Of a DNA stretch of 64,000 nt, positions 18,560 through 27,491 are shown piece by piece. The notes beneath the pieces were generated by a model. That model searched no databases. It was not told the origin of the DNA and saw nothing but the letters and a program-made list of their open reading frames with translations. A program made the translations under genes and the position numbers. The first letter of the stretch is position 1; each line of letters starts with the position of its first letter. The stretch is from Thiohalocapsa sp. ML1 (lineage in GTDB: Bacteria > Pseudomonadota > Gammaproteobacteria > Chromatiales > Chromatiaceae), in NCBI RefSeq assembly GCF_001469165.1, contig NZ_JABX01000010.1, forward strand, positions 1 to 64,000, written 5' to 3'.

Positions 18560-21322
18560 ATGCAGGACCTGATGGACAGGCACTGGCACCATCTCCCCGA
18601 GGCGGAGGTGGCCGATCTGTGCGACGCCGACCCGGAGCGCGGTCTCGACCGCCTCGAGGTCGAAGAGCGGCAGCGGCGCTTCGGCCCCAACGCACTCACG
18701 CCGCGCAAGGGCCGCGGGCCACTGCTGCGCTTCTTGGACCAGTTCAACCAGGCCCTGGTGTACGTGCTGCTGGCGGCGATTGCGGTGAAGCTCGCCCTCG
18801 GGGGCTACGTGGACGCCGGGGTGATCTTCGGCGTGGTGCTGCTGAACGCCATTATCGGTTTCGTGCAGGAGAGCAAGGCCGCCAGCGCCCTGGACGCCCT
18901 CTCCCGCGCGCTCACCACCGAAGCCACGGTGGTCCGCGCCGGCGAGCGCCGCCGCGTCGACGCCCGGGAGCTGGTGCCGGGCGACCTGGTGCTGCTCGCC
19001 TCCGGGGACAAGGTGCCCGCCGACCTGCGTCTGCTGCGGGTGCGCAATCTCAAGGTGGACGAATCGGCCCTGACCGGCGAGTCCGTGCCGGTGGAGAAGC
19101 GCGCCGGGGTGCTGGGCCACGACACCCCGCTGGCGGACCGCGCGAACATGGCCTACTCATCCACCTTCGTCACCTTCGGCACCGCCGCGGGGCTGGTCAC
19201 GGCCACCGGCGACCACACCGAGGTGGGGCGTATTTCCGAGCTCATTGCCCAAGCCGTCCCGCTGGAGACCCCGCTCACGCGGCAGATCGCGCAATTCAGC
19301 CGCCTGCTCCTCTACGGCATCCTCGCGCTCGCCACGCTCACCTTCGGCATCGGCCTGCTGCACGGGGAGTCCTGGGTGGACATGTTCATGGCGGCGGTGG
19401 CGCTCGCCGTGGCCATGATCCCGGAGGGCCTGCCGGCGGTGCTCACCGTCACCCTCGCCATCGGCGTGGCCCGCATGGCCCGCCGCCACGCCATCGTCCG
19501 CCGCCTGCCCGCGGTGGAGACCCTGGGCAGCACCACCGTGATCTGCTCCGACAAGACCGGCACACTGACGCGCAACGAGATGACCGTCCAGCGCCTCTGG
19601 GCGGGGGGTGAGGAATTCGCCCTGAGCGGCGTCGGCTATAGTCCCCGGGGCGAGCTCACCGACAACGGCAAGCCGGTGAAGGTTGCCGCGCGGCGCGCTC
19701 TGCTGGAGCTGATTCGGGCTGGCCTGCTCTGCAACGACGCGGCGCTGCGGGAAACCGACGGCGTTTGGAGCATTGAGGGTGACCCCACCGAAGCGGCACT
19801 GCTGACCGCAGCGGCCAAGACCGAGTTTGACGCCGCCGCGGAGCACCACGCGGCCCCGCGCCTGGACACCCTGCCGTTCGAGTCCGAGCACCAGTACATG
19901 GCCACCCTGCATGGCGGCACCTGTCCCATGGTGTACCTGAAGGGCGCCGTCGAGGCGCTGCTGCCCCGCTGCGACGGGGCCCTGGCTGCCGACGGAACCT
20001 GGGTGCCGCTGGACCCGGGCGCCGTGCGCGCGCAGGTGGACACCCTGGCCGCCCGGGGCCTGCGGGTGCTGGCCTTCGCCCGCCTGGACGGGGCCGGACG
20101 CAGCGCCATCGATCACCCTGACCTGGCAGGCGGGCTTACCTGCCTCGGCCTGCAGGGCATGATCGACCCGCCCCGGGAGGAGGCGGTGCAGGCGGTCGCG
20201 GCCTGCCGCCGGGCCGGCATCGATGTCAAGATGATCACCGGCGACCACGCCCTCACCGCCGCCGCCATCGCCGAACAGATCGGCCTCGGCGAGCCGGCGG
20301 CGGACGGCACACGCCCGCCGGCGCTCACCGGGCGCGCGCTCGCCGAGCTGCACGACGACGACCTCATCGAGGCCGCCGCGCGCACCGCCGTCTTCGCGCG
20401 CGTCACGCCGGAGCAGAAGCTGCGCCTGGTGGAGGCCATCCAGGCCCGCGGCGCCGTGGTCGCCATGACCGGCGACGGCGTCAACGATGCCCCCGCCCTG
20501 CGCCAGGCCGACATCGGCGTCGCCATGGGGCGCGCCGGCACGGAGGTGGCCAAGGAGGCCTCGGACATGGTGCTGACCGACGACAACTTCGCCAGCATTG
20601 AAGCCGCGGTGGAGGAAGGCCGCGGCGTGTTCGACAACCTCACCAAGTTCATCACCTGGATCCTCCCCACCAATGCCGGGCAAGGGCTGGTGATCCTGGT
20701 GGCGGTGCTGTTCGCACAACCCCTGCCGGTGCTGCCGGTACAGGCGCTTTGGATCAACATGACCACCGCCGTGCTGCTGGGGCTCACGCTGGCCTTCGAG
20801 CCGCGCGAGCCCGGCATCATGGACCGCCCGCCGCGCCCGCCCGGGTCGCCCATCCTGGACGCCGTGCTGCTGCAGCGCATCCTGCTGGTCGGGCTCATGC
20901 TGCTGGCCGGGGCCTTCGGCCTGTTCGAGTGGGCGCTGCATCACGACGCCAGCGTCGAGCAGGCGCGCACCGTGGCGGTAAATGTATTCGCGGTCGGGCA
21001 GGCCTTTTATCTCCTCAACTGCCGCTCGCTGCGCTGGTCCATGTTCCGCATCGGCGTCCTCAGCAATCCCTGGATATGGGCCGGCATCGCCGCCATGGCC
21101 GCCGTGCAGCTCGCCTTCACCTATGTGCCCGTCATGAACCAACTGTTCCACACCGAGCCCATCTCCGCCGCCTACTGGCTCGCGATCCTCGGCGTCGGAC
21201 TCGTCATCTACACCGTGATGGGACTGGAAAAGCTGGTGCGACCACGGGGCGCACGCGGGCCGACATCGCCTGCTGCAGAACCCAGCGCCACCGCGGCCCG
21301 AACGGGTACGACCTCGACATGA
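18560..21322 (+). CDS. P-type cation-transporting ATPase (type II)
   Basis: A 920-residue ion pump. The N-terminal cation ATPase domain (RRFGPNALTPRKGRGPLLRF) is followed by M1/M2, the actuator with DESALTGES, M4 with IPEGLPAVL, the phosphorylated aspartate in CSDKTGTLT (Asp331), nucleotide-binding and P domains (MIDPPREEAV, MITGDHALTA, MTGDGVNDAPAL) and a C-terminal M5-M10 bundle. PEGLP and the overall layout place it with the Ca2+/Na+/K+ type II pumps; the ion cannot be fixed. GAGGAGG lies eight bases before the ATG. The C-terminal 30 residues are Thr/Ala-rich. The gene is bracketed by hexamer-period repeats (18342-18531 and 21749-21785) and is not in an operon. Confidence 0.92.
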   Translation: MQDLMDRHWHHLPEAEVADLCDADPERGLDRLEVEERQRRFGPNALTPRKGRGPLLRFLDQFNQALVYVLLAAIAVKLALGGYVDAGVIFGVVLLNAIIGFVQESKAASALDALSRALTTEATVVRAGERRRVDARELVPGDLVLLASGDKVPADLRLLRVRNLKVDESALTGESVPVEKRAGVLGHDTPLADRANMAYSSTFVTFGTAAGLVTATGDHTEVGRISELIAQAVPLETPLTRQIAQFSRLLLYGILALATLTFGIGLLHGESWVDMFMAAVALAVAMIPEGLPAVLTVTLAIGVARMARRHAIVRRLPAVETLGSTTVICSDKTGTLTRNEMTVQRLWAGGEEFALSGVGYSPRGELTDNGKPVKVAARRALLELIRAGLLCNDAALRETDGVWSIEGDPTEAALLTAAAKTEFDAAAEHHAAPRLDTLPFESEHQYMATLHGGTCPMVYLKGAVEALLPRCDGALAADGTWVPLDPGAVRAQVDTLAARGLRVLAFARLDGAGRSAIDHPDLAGGLTCLGLQGMIDPPREEAVQAVAACRRAGIDVKMITGDHALTAAAIAEQIGLGEPAADGTRPPALTGRALAELHDDDLIEAAARTAVFARVTPEQKLRLVEAIQARGAVVAMTGDGVNDAPALRQADIGVAMGRAGTEVAKEASDMVLTDDNFASIEAAVEEGRGVFDNLTKFITWILPTNAGQGLVILVAVLFAQPLPVLPVQALWINMTTAVLLGLTLAFEPREPGIMDRPPRPPGSPILDAVLLQRILLVGLMLLAGAFGLFEWALHHDASVEQARTVAVNVFAVGQAFYLLNCRSLRWSMFRIGVLSNPWIWAGIAAMAAVQLAFTYVPVMNQLFHTEPISAAYWLAILGVGLVIYTVMGLEKLVRPRGARGPTSPAAEPSATAARTGTTST

Positions 21323-21333
21323 CGTCGTACCCG
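21303..21333 (+). terminator. Hairpin overlapping the P-type ATPase stop codon
   Basis: CGGGTACGAC (21303-21312) pairs with GTCGTACCCG (21324-21333) around an eleven-base loop that contains the stop codon. No T-tract follows. It may terminate or stabilise the mRNA. Confidence 0.4.
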
Positions 21334-21856
21334 TGGCGATGCGGCAAGAAAAGGCTCGCGCAGAAGGACTCTATGAAGAAGCTCGCGCAGAGACGCCCGC
21401 CGGGCGCTTTGCGGATGGGCAGGCAAAGTTCGGGGGTCGGACCAGCGCAAGCTGCGGATGGACCGAGAAACCTGGTCTCAAACCGAGCTATGCCCGACAA
21501 GCGGGCTCGACACCGCGCCGGCACGGACCGGGAGCGCCGGCCTTCAGCCGGCCTCGCGTGCCGGTGGCTCAATGCCCCCGGCACGCGATCTGCGGCGCGG
21601 GAGCCGGGCGGTTGCCCATGCCGCGCCGTCGGGCGGACGAGCGCGCATGTGCCCTCTGATCGGCCCAGACGCCGCCGACGCGGCATCGAGCCGAGCCGGC
21701 TGGAAAGCCGGCGATCCCAGCGCTGTAGTGTCCGCTTTGCGCACCGCTTGATAGCGATTTCGATAGCGCTTTCATAGCGATGTCGATGCCCGTGACGTCG
21801 GGTTTCGCTGGGCTGACTTGATCCCGGGAGTGTACGGGTAATTTTTGAACCGTCAC
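21334..21856. other. Repeat-bearing gap between convergent genes
   Basis: About 520 bases with no supported gene. It contains small GC palindromes (GCCGGC-CTTCA-GCCGGC near 21538; GAGCCGGCTGGAAAGCCGGC near 21692), a hexamer-period array at 21749-21785 (GATAGCGATTTCGATAGCG) and, running on to about 21848, a segment GTCGGGTTTCGCTG-GCTGACT-CGGGA-GTGTAC that recurs at 30822-30900. The convergent MTH1187 gene ends at 21857. Confidence 0.55.
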
Positions 21857-22171
21857 TCAACGCTGCACCGCGCCGATGTGCTCCTCCACCGATTCGACCT
21901 TGCGTGTGAGCCGTCCGGACGGACCGCTGCGGATATCGAGCTTGAGCGCGGAGTAGACGCGCCGGCAGCCCAAGCCATCCAGCACGGACGCCGCCCGCTC
22001 CACCAGCGCCAGCGCCTCCGCCAATGAGTCAGTCTCGACCACCGTCCCCATGGGCGTGAGCCGGTACGCGTGGCCCGACTCCCGCACCATGCGCACGACC
22101 TCGCTGACCTGGGCGCTGACGCTTTCGCCCTGATCCATCGGGAAGATGCTGAAATCCATCAAAACAGACAT
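21857..22171 (-). CDS. MTH1187-family thiamine-binding protein
   Basis: A 104-residue cytoplasmic protein of the MTH1187/YkoF-like thiamine-binding family (ferredoxin-like fold, usually tetrameric). The core is SVLMDFSIFPMDQGESVSAQ, AYRLTPMGTVVETDSLAEAL and a C-terminal helix ending in VESVEEHIG. The length matches the family. The start MSVLMDF at 22171 has CGGAGA nine bases upstream; a longer frame to 22228 is non-homologous. Family members bind thiamine or HMP-type ligands; the partner pathway is unknown. Nearby is a transketolase, a thiamine diphosphate enzyme, which makes a thiamine link attractive but unproven. Confidence 0.85.
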   Translation of the reverse strand: MSVLMDFSIFPMDQGESVSAQVSEVVRMVRESGHAYRLTPMGTVVETDSLAEALALVERAASVLDGLGCRRVYSALKLDIRSGPSGRLTRKVESVEEHIGAVQR

Positions 22172-22691
22172 TGGCAGTCTCCGGTTGGGCAGAAAAAACC
22201 AGCGCCTAGCGGAAGGGCCGGCGCGCAATCAGCTTAGCGCAAATCCAACCTACCCGAGCGGCCGCGACGCCCTGTGCATTCGATGTGGTGCATTACGCAA
22301 GGCCATGGACGAGTGGCACCACGAAGCGCGAAGCCGCAATTTTAACAGAGATGTTGCACCGCGTGCGGGACGACACCTTCAGAACACATCATTACACTGG
22401 CGCATTCGCTTTGCAGCCCTTTGCACGGTTGATTAGCAGAAGAAGCGGTCGGACTAGGACCTCACGCGCATCGACTTCATTGCCAATGGCATCGGCATTG
22501 CTTTGTCTTGGGTCACAGGAGTGGGCGCGCGCAAGCGCCGAAATGGACCCTTGCCGCGGAGCCTGTTGACGAATAACAGTTACGGCAACAGACAAGCAAC
22601 TCCTGGAAGAGACTCCTGATGGTCCTGCGGCAGCAGCGGCAAGGCGTGTGCCGCAATGAGACAGACAGCAACCTTCCAGCGGGAGATACCC
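22172..22691. other. 520-base divergent intergenic region
   Basis: Somewhat lower GC than the neighbouring genes. It must contain the promoters of the MTH1187 gene and the DUF2795 genes. A loose inverted repeat TGCGGCA/TGCCGCA lies at about 22626-22655. No RNA gene, repeat array or small protein could be supported. Confidence 0.4.
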
Positions 22692-22946
22692 ATGACTGAT
22701 CCCAGTGTAAAGGCCGGCCAAGTCCGTGGCCCCAAGGGCGGACACGCCGCCGCGCAGACCTTGTCGGCTTCAAGCATCGCAAAGGTCCTCGGCGGCATCG
22801 ATTGTCCGGCCCGCGGGGATGATCTGGTGAGCCATGCCAAATCCAATGGGGCACCGGAGGCAGTCATCGACGCCATCAAGGACTTCCCGGAGCGGGAATA
22901 CCAGAGCATGGCCGACGTGGAGAAGGGCTTCGGCAAATCACACTAG
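22692..22946 (+). CDS. DUF2795 small protein A
   Basis: An 84-residue protein whose core (SIAKVLGGIDCPARGDDLVSH, GAPEAVIDAIKDFPEREYQS, MADVEKGFG) matches the DUF2795 pattern: a helix, G-x-DFPA, then a DV-x-x-x-x-G end. It starts at 22692 with GGGAGA upstream. The N-terminus has a GPKGGHAAAQ segment. DUF2795 proteins are frequent in stress-related islands, and their function is not known. A tandem paralogue follows 82 bases downstream. Here the usual Phe of DFPA is Cys (DCPA). Confidence 0.8.
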   Translation: MTDPSVKAGQVRGPKGGHAAAQTLSASSIAKVLGGIDCPARGDDLVSHAKSNGAPEAVIDAIKDFPEREYQSMADVEKGFGKSH

Positions 22947-23028
22947 GCCGGCGCCATGCGGCGACAGGCCGCAGAACCGAGAACCTCGAAACGACAACCT
23001 GAAACCGAGAACCATTGGAGAGCTCACT

Positions 23029-23259
23029 ATGGCAACACCCAGCGCGCAAGGCGGTCACGCCTCTGCTCAAACCGTCTCCGCAGCCGGCATCGCGCAGGCA
23101 CTCGGCGGCATCGACTTCCCGGCGGGCAAGGACGACGTCCTCAGCTACGCTGAATCCCACGACGCCCCGTCCGATGTGCTCGAAGCCCTGAGCAACATCC
23201 CGGATCGGGAGTACGAGAGCATGGCCGACGTCGAGAAGGGCTTCGGCGAGTCTCACTGA
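23029..23259 (+). CDS. DUF2795 small protein B (tandem paralogue)
   Basis: A 76-residue paralogue of the preceding gene with the canonical DFPAGKDDVLSYAESHDAP core and the same MADVEKGFGESH ending. The two probably arose by duplication: N-terminal GGHASAQTVSAAGIAQAL matches GGHAAAQTLSASSIAKVL of copy A. The ATG at 23029 follows GGAG at ten bases. A perfect 9-bp hairpin after the stop suggests a shared transcription end. Function unknown. Confidence 0.8.
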   Translation: MATPSAQGGHASAQTVSAAGIAQALGGIDFPAGKDDVLSYAESHDAPSDVLEALSNIPDREYESMADVEKGFGESH

Positions 23260-23272
23260 CACCGCGCAGAAT

Positions 23273-23294
23273 GACCGCCGTGCTCACGGCGGTC
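23273..23294 (+). terminator. Hairpin after the DUF2795 pair
   Basis: GACCGCCGT (23273-23281) pairs perfectly with ACGGCGGTC (23286-23294) around GCTC, 13 bases after the stop. This is a good intrinsic-terminator stem, though the following bases (TGATCT) have no T-run. Confidence 0.6.
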
Positions 23295-23427
23295 TGATCT
23301 CCGAGCCGCCCCCGATGGACCGGGGGCACGGGGCCATGGTCGGACGACGCCGGCGGCCCCAACCACCGGAAGTCTTGTCAACGCACCTCCCATCACGCTG
23401 TCCCATTTGGCTGCTGTCCTGGCCCGG

Positions 23428-23501
23428 GCCGGATCAATCCGGCGTACCCGGAGCCGGATCAATCCGGCGTACCCAGGGGCGGATCAATCCGCGTACCCGG
23501 G
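23428..23501. repeat. Three tandem copies of a GCCGGAT-CA-ATCCGGC palindrome
   Basis: Period 25: copies at 23428-23452, 23453-23477 and 23478-23501, each GCCGGATCAATCCGGC followed by GTACCC; the third is slightly decayed. The array fills the end of a convergent gap (DUF2795 genes from the left, PRC-barrel gene from the right). The reverse complement (GGGTACGCCGGAT...) is the unit of the array at 44671-44799. Confidence 0.85.
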
Positions 23502-23506
23502 CGGCG

Positions 23507-24313
23507 CTACGCCTGCGGGCGGCCGTAGTGGGCGTCGGTTTGGGTGGCGAGCAGGTCGGTGACGGGCTCGCCGTGCTCGACGCTGGGGGCGTCTTTGACC
23601 TGCTGCTCGGTGGCCGCGGCGTGCAGGCGCTGGGTGGTCCAGTCGAGGTCTCGCACCAGCTCGACGGGCAACAGCACGTGCTTGGACAGCGGCAGCCAGG
23701 AGCGGTCCACGACGATGTAACGTACCGCCCAGGTGCGCTCGTCGATGATGAGGTCGTCGACGCGACCAACGCGCTCCGTAGCGGGCGTATCGGCGTCGCC
23801 GGGCTTCGCAAGGACGCCGTAGCCGGTGATCTCGCGCAGCGAGCGCAGCGCAATGCGGTCCTCGTCCTCCGTGGTCATGGGCTCGGTGAGGGCTGCGTTG
23901 TCCGGCACCCTCGATACGGGCTGATCCGCCGCCTCCCGCGGGCCGAGCATGGACGAGGGCATCGGGTAGTGGCCCCAAAGGTTGCTGCCGAGCCAGTAGT
24001 GCGGCAGGCCGTGGAAGGCGTTGAAGGCCTGCTCGTAGCGCCGCGAGATCGGCGCGTCGTCGTCGAGCGGCGGGGCCGCTTCGATCTGCTCCCGGGTGAG
24101 CCGCACGGGCAGTCGGTGATGCGACCAGTCCGGCGTGTCGAGCTGGGCGGGTGAAACGAGCACTTTGCGGCCGGGCAACCAGTTGCCGGTGTCCGCGACC
24201 ATCCAGCGCACGACCCAGCAGGCATCGTCGATCAGAAAGTCGGCGCAGCGGCCGATGTAGCCGTCGGCGGCATCGAGCCGATAGCCCTCGGGCTTGGCGA
24301 GACTGACGAGCAT
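23507..24313 (-). CDS. Double PRC-barrel domain protein A
   Basis: A 268-residue cytoplasmic protein with two PRC-barrel-like domains. The first spans about residues 5-75 (GRCADFLIDDACWVVRWMVA, GNWLPGRKVLVSP). The second spans about residues 150-225 (GRVDDLIIDERTWAVRYIVV, RSWLPLSKHVLLPVELV). The linker holds an aromatic stretch (GLPHYWLGSNLWGHYPMP). PRC-barrels occur in RimM and photosynthetic reaction-centre H subunits; stand-alone double-barrel proteins like this are of unknown function and common in stress islands. The ATG at 24313 has AGAGGTG upstream. It follows the transaldolase-transketolase gene by 136 bases on the same strand, so co-transcription is possible. Confidence 0.83.
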   Translation of the reverse strand: MLVSLAKPEGYRLDAADGYIGRCADFLIDDACWVVRWMVADTGNWLPGRKVLVSPAQLDTPDWSHHRLPVRLTREQIEAAPPLDDDAPISRRYEQAFNAFHGLPHYWLGSNLWGHYPMPSSMLGPREAADQPVSRVPDNAALTEPMTTEDEDRIALRSLREITGYGVLAKPGDADTPATERVGRVDDLIIDERTWAVRYIVVDRSWLPLSKHVLLPVELVRDLDWTTQRLHAAATEQQVKDAPSVEHGEPVTDLLATQTDAHYGRPQA

Positions 24314-24323
24314 GTCGCACCTC

Positions 24324-24420
24324 TTCGTCGTTGTCGGTTATCGTTGTCGGTTGTCGTTGTCGTGATCGTCATCGTCGTACCGAGCTCGACACGACGACGA
24401 CGACCGCACCGCCGAGCCTC
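24324..24420. repeat. CGTTGT/CGACGA low-complexity repeat between two minus-strand genes
   Basis: The gap between the PRC-barrel start and the transaldolase-transketolase stop is filled with CGTTGTCGGTTATCGTTGTC-type repeats and then CGACACGACGACGACGACC, with a mixed three- and six-base period. It belongs loosely with the hexamer-period arrays elsewhere in the window. Confidence 0.6.
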
Positions 24421-24449
24421 GGGCCGCGCGCCGCGACCAAGTGCCGCGC

Positions 24450-27400
24450 TCAGATCAAAATCGCCCGCGCCTCCCGCTCGATCTGGCACGCCGAGATGCG
24501 ATGGCGCTCCATCAGCTCCTCCGGCGTGCCGGAGTGCGGCTCGCCAGCGATGCCGAGCGTGAACACGCGGCTCAGCCGGCCGACGGCGGCGGCAACGGCA
24601 TCGCCCAAGCCGCCGTTGCGGTTGTGGTCCTCCACGACCAGCAGCGCGCCGGTCTCCTCGGCGGCGCGCTTGAGCGTCGGCATGTCGAGCGGCTTGATGC
24701 TGTAGCAGTCGATGACGCGGGTGGCGACGCCGGCCTCGCGCAGCCGCTCGGCGGCATCGAGGGCCGTGTGCACGGTGATGCCGGCGGCGATGAGCGTCAG
24801 CTCGTCCTCCTCGGACTCGGCCAGCGTCATGCTGCCGCCGATGCGAAAGGCCTCGCCCGGGTCGTACAGCACGGGCGTCTTGCCGCGGGTGGTGCGCAGA
24901 TACACGATGCCGTCGTGCGCGAGGGCGGCCTCGGTGAGCCGCGCGGCGCTCACGCCATCGCTGGGGTAGAGCACCGTCGTGGCGTCCAGCGCGCGGAACA
25001 TCGCGATGTCCTCGAGCCCCATCTGCGAGGCGCCGTCCGCACCGATGGACACGCCCGCATGGCTGCCGCAGATGAGCATGCGCGGCCGGTGCGAGTGCAC
25101 GGCCATGCGAATGAAGTCGTGCGCGCGGGTCAAAAAGGCCGCAAAGGTGGCCACACAGGGCCGCTTGCCGCTGACCGCAAGCCCGAGCGCGGCGCCGAGC
25201 AGGTTCTGCTCCGCGATCTGGCCCTCGATGAAGCGCGCCGGAAAATGCTCGGCGAAGCCTTGCGTCTTGGTGGAATTCTTCACGTCCCCGTCCAGCACCA
25301 CCAGCTCCGCCATGCGCTCGCCGAGCTGCACCAGCGCGTCGCCGAACGCCGTGCGTGTGGCGACCTCGTCGCCAATGCCGTAGCCGAGCCGGATCGGATG
25401 CTCCGCCGGCTCCGCCGCCGCGGCCCCCGGGCGCGTCTCCGGGCGCAGGCCGGCCGGCACCCGGCGCGGCTCGACCGGCAGTTGCGGCGCCTCCGGCGCG
25501 TCGATCTCGGCAAGCGCGGCGTCGAGCTGAGGCGCGGCCAACGCCTGCCCGTGCCAGCCGTCGGCGCCCTCCAGAAAGGACACGCCGCGGCCCTTGACGG
25601 TGCGCGCCAGGATCGCCGTCGGCCCGGCCTCGCGCGTGGCGGCCAGCGCGCCCAGGATGGCCGGCAAGTCGTGCCCGTCGATCTCCAGCGTGCGCCAGCC
25701 GAAGGCGCGAAAGCGCGCGGCGAGCACGGACGTGTCGTGGCCGTAAGGTGCCGGGCCGCTCTGCTCCAGCGCGTTGACATCGACAACGGCCACGACGCGC
25801 GCGAGCGCAGTGTCGCCGGCGAACTGCGCCGCCTCCCAGACCGAGCCCTCGGAGCACTCGCCGTCGCCGAGCAGGCAGAAGATGCGCGCGTCGATGCCGT
25901 CCATGCGGTCCGCGAGCGCCATGCCGTTGGCGGCTGCAAGCCCTTGGCCGAGCGAGCCCGTTGCCACCGGCACCCAAGGGTTTTGCGGCGTCGGGTGGCC
26001 TTCGAGGTCGCTGTCGAGTTGGCGGAGCGTCATGGGGTCGGACTCCATCGCGCCCGCCTCGTGCAGCGCGGCCCACAGGAGCGGCGCCGCATGGCCCTTG
26101 GACAGGATGAAGCGGTCCTGATCCCGCGCCGGCGGGTCGCCGGCCCAGGGGCGCGCCGGGTCCCAGCGCATTTCGTGGAAGAAGAGCGCAGCCACCAGGT
26201 CCGCCGCGGACAGGCAGGAGGTCGCATGCCCCGAGCCCGCCGCCGACGTGCTCTTCAGCGACCACGCCCGCAGCCGCGCCGCGACCCCGGCGAGCGGCCC
26301 CGAGCTCGCCACCGCGGCGAGCCCGCGGGCGCGCTCGGCGAGGCCGGCCAAGAGCCGGTCATAGGGGGCGATGAACTTCTGCACGCCGGCGGCCGTGAGC
26401 TCGTCGGCGACGGCGTCCATGCTGATCTCCAGCACCTCTTCGAGCCGCCGAATCAGCTCGGCCGCCTCCGGCGCGGTGCTCGCGAGCGTCGGCGCAACGA
26501 TGCCGTGGTCGTGGAAGGCATCGGCCGTGGTCACCGGCATGGTCGTGACGGTGTCCGGGCCGATGAGGGGCTCGATGTAGTGCACATCGCTCAGGCTCGG
26601 GTCCTTGGTGCCGGTGCTCGCCCACAGCAGCCGCTGCACCGGTGCGCCGTGCTCGGCGAGGTGCGCCCAGCGCTCGCTCGACAGCACCTCGCGAAAGCGC
26701 GCGTAGGCGAGCCTGGCCAGCGCAACGGCGGTGCCGCCGAGGAAGGCCTGCGCCGTCGCGCTGAGCGCCGGGTCCACCTGCGGGTGGATGCGCTGGCGCA
26801 GGCGCTCGTCCACGGCAGTGTCCACGCGGCTGAGGAAGAAGCTCGCGACGGAGCAGACCGTGTTGATGGCGCGGCCCTCGCGCAGGCGCCGCTCCAGCGC
26901 GCGCAGGTGCGCCTGCAGGGTCGCCTCGTAGCCGTCGAGGCCGAACAGCAGCGTGATGTTGACGTTGATGCCGTCCGCGAGCAGCCGCTCCACCGCGGCG
27001 ATGCCGCGGCGTGTGCCCGGCACCTTGATGAGCAGGTTCGGCCGGCCGACCGCGTCCCACAGCCGGCGGCCCGCGCGCACCGTCGCCTCGGCGTCGTGCG
27101 CGAGGTGCGGCGACACCTCCAGGCTCACGCAGCCGTCCACGCTGGCGCCGTCGGCCATGGCTTGTTCGTAGCGCGGCAGCAGCAGGTCGCAGGCGTCGCG
27201 CACGTCGTCGACGGCGAGCCGTTCATAGATGGCCTCGGGGTCCACGCCTGCATCCCCAGGCGCCGTCGTCTGCTGCGCGATGCGGATGCGCGCGTCATAG
27301 GCGGCGCTGCCGCCACCGCCGTCGCCGAGCATGGCCGTGGCGAAGATGGCCGGGTTCGACGTGACGCCGGAGAGCCCCTGCTCCTCAATGCGCCGTTGCA

Positions 27401-27491
27401 GGCTGCCGTCGTCCAGCATCTGCCGGGACAGGCTGTCGAGCCAGAAGAATTGGCCGCGGTTGCGGAGCTCGGCGAGCGGGCTTAAGGGCAT
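24450..27491 (-). CDS. Transaldolase-transketolase fusion enzyme
   Basis: A 1013-residue two-enzyme protein. Residues 1 to about 390 are transaldolase: GVTSNPAIF, the Schiff-base lysine in LLIKVPGT (Lys156), NVNITLLFGLDGY and WASTGTKDP. Residues about 400-1013 are transketolase: SAAGSGHATSCLSAADLVAA, thiamine-diphosphate motif GDGECSEGSVWEA with a downstream DVNALEQSG, then pyrimidine-domain AEQNLLGAALGLAVSG and the C-terminal domain. Together they would interconvert sugar phosphates in the non-oxidative pentose phosphate pathway in one polypeptide. The start MPLSPLAELRNRGQFFWLD at 27491 has AAGGGAGA upstream; the open frame beyond is low-complexity. No frameshift or lost catalytic lysine is seen. 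It is flanked by PRC-barrel, DUF3096 and encapsulin genes. Confidence 0.9.
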   Translation of the reverse strand: MPLSPLAELRNRGQFFWLDSLSRQMLDDGSLQRRIEEQGLSGVTSNPAIFATAMLGDGGGGSAAYDARIRIAQQTTAPGDAGVDPEAIYERLAVDDVRDACDLLLPRYEQAMADGASVDGCVSLEVSPHLAHDAEATVRAGRRLWDAVGRPNLLIKVPGTRRGIAAVERLLADGINVNITLLFGLDGYEATLQAHLRALERRLREGRAINTVCSVASFFLSRVDTAVDERLRQRIHPQVDPALSATAQAFLGGTAVALARLAYARFREVLSSERWAHLAEHGAPVQRLLWASTGTKDPSLSDVHYIEPLIGPDTVTTMPVTTADAFHDHGIVAPTLASTAPEAAELIRRLEEVLEISMDAVADELTAAGVQKFIAPYDRLLAGLAERARGLAAVASSGPLAGVAARLRAWSLKSTSAAGSGHATSCLSAADLVAALFFHEMRWDPARPWAGDPPARDQDRFILSKGHAAPLLWAALHEAGAMESDPMTLRQLDSDLEGHPTPQNPWVPVATGSLGQGLAAANGMALADRMDGIDARIFCLLGDGECSEGSVWEAAQFAGDTALARVVAVVDVNALEQSGPAPYGHDTSVLAARFRAFGWRTLEIDGHDLPAILGALAATREAGPTAILARTVKGRGVSFLEGADGWHGQALAAPQLDAALAEIDAPEAPQLPVEPRRVPAGLRPETRPGAAAAEPAEHPIRLGYGIGDEVATRTAFGDALVQLGERMAELVVLDGDVKNSTKTQGFAEHFPARFIEGQIAEQNLLGAALGLAVSGKRPCVATFAAFLTRAHDFIRMAVHSHRPRMLICGSHAGVSIGADGASQMGLEDIAMFRALDATTVLYPSDGVSAARLTEAALAHDGIVYLRTTRGKTPVLYDPGEAFRIGGSMTLAESEEDELTLIAAGITVHTALDAAERLREAGVATRVIDCYSIKPLDMPTLKRAAEETGALLVVEDHNRNGGLGDAVAAAVGRLSRVFTLGIAGEPHSGTPEELMERHRISACQIEREARAILI

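Noticed and set aside
22172-22691. Possible small RNA or riboswitch upstream of the DUF2795 genes or the thiamine-binding protein
   Set aside because: No thiamine-box or other known riboswitch consensus was found in either direction; only a loose inverted repeat.
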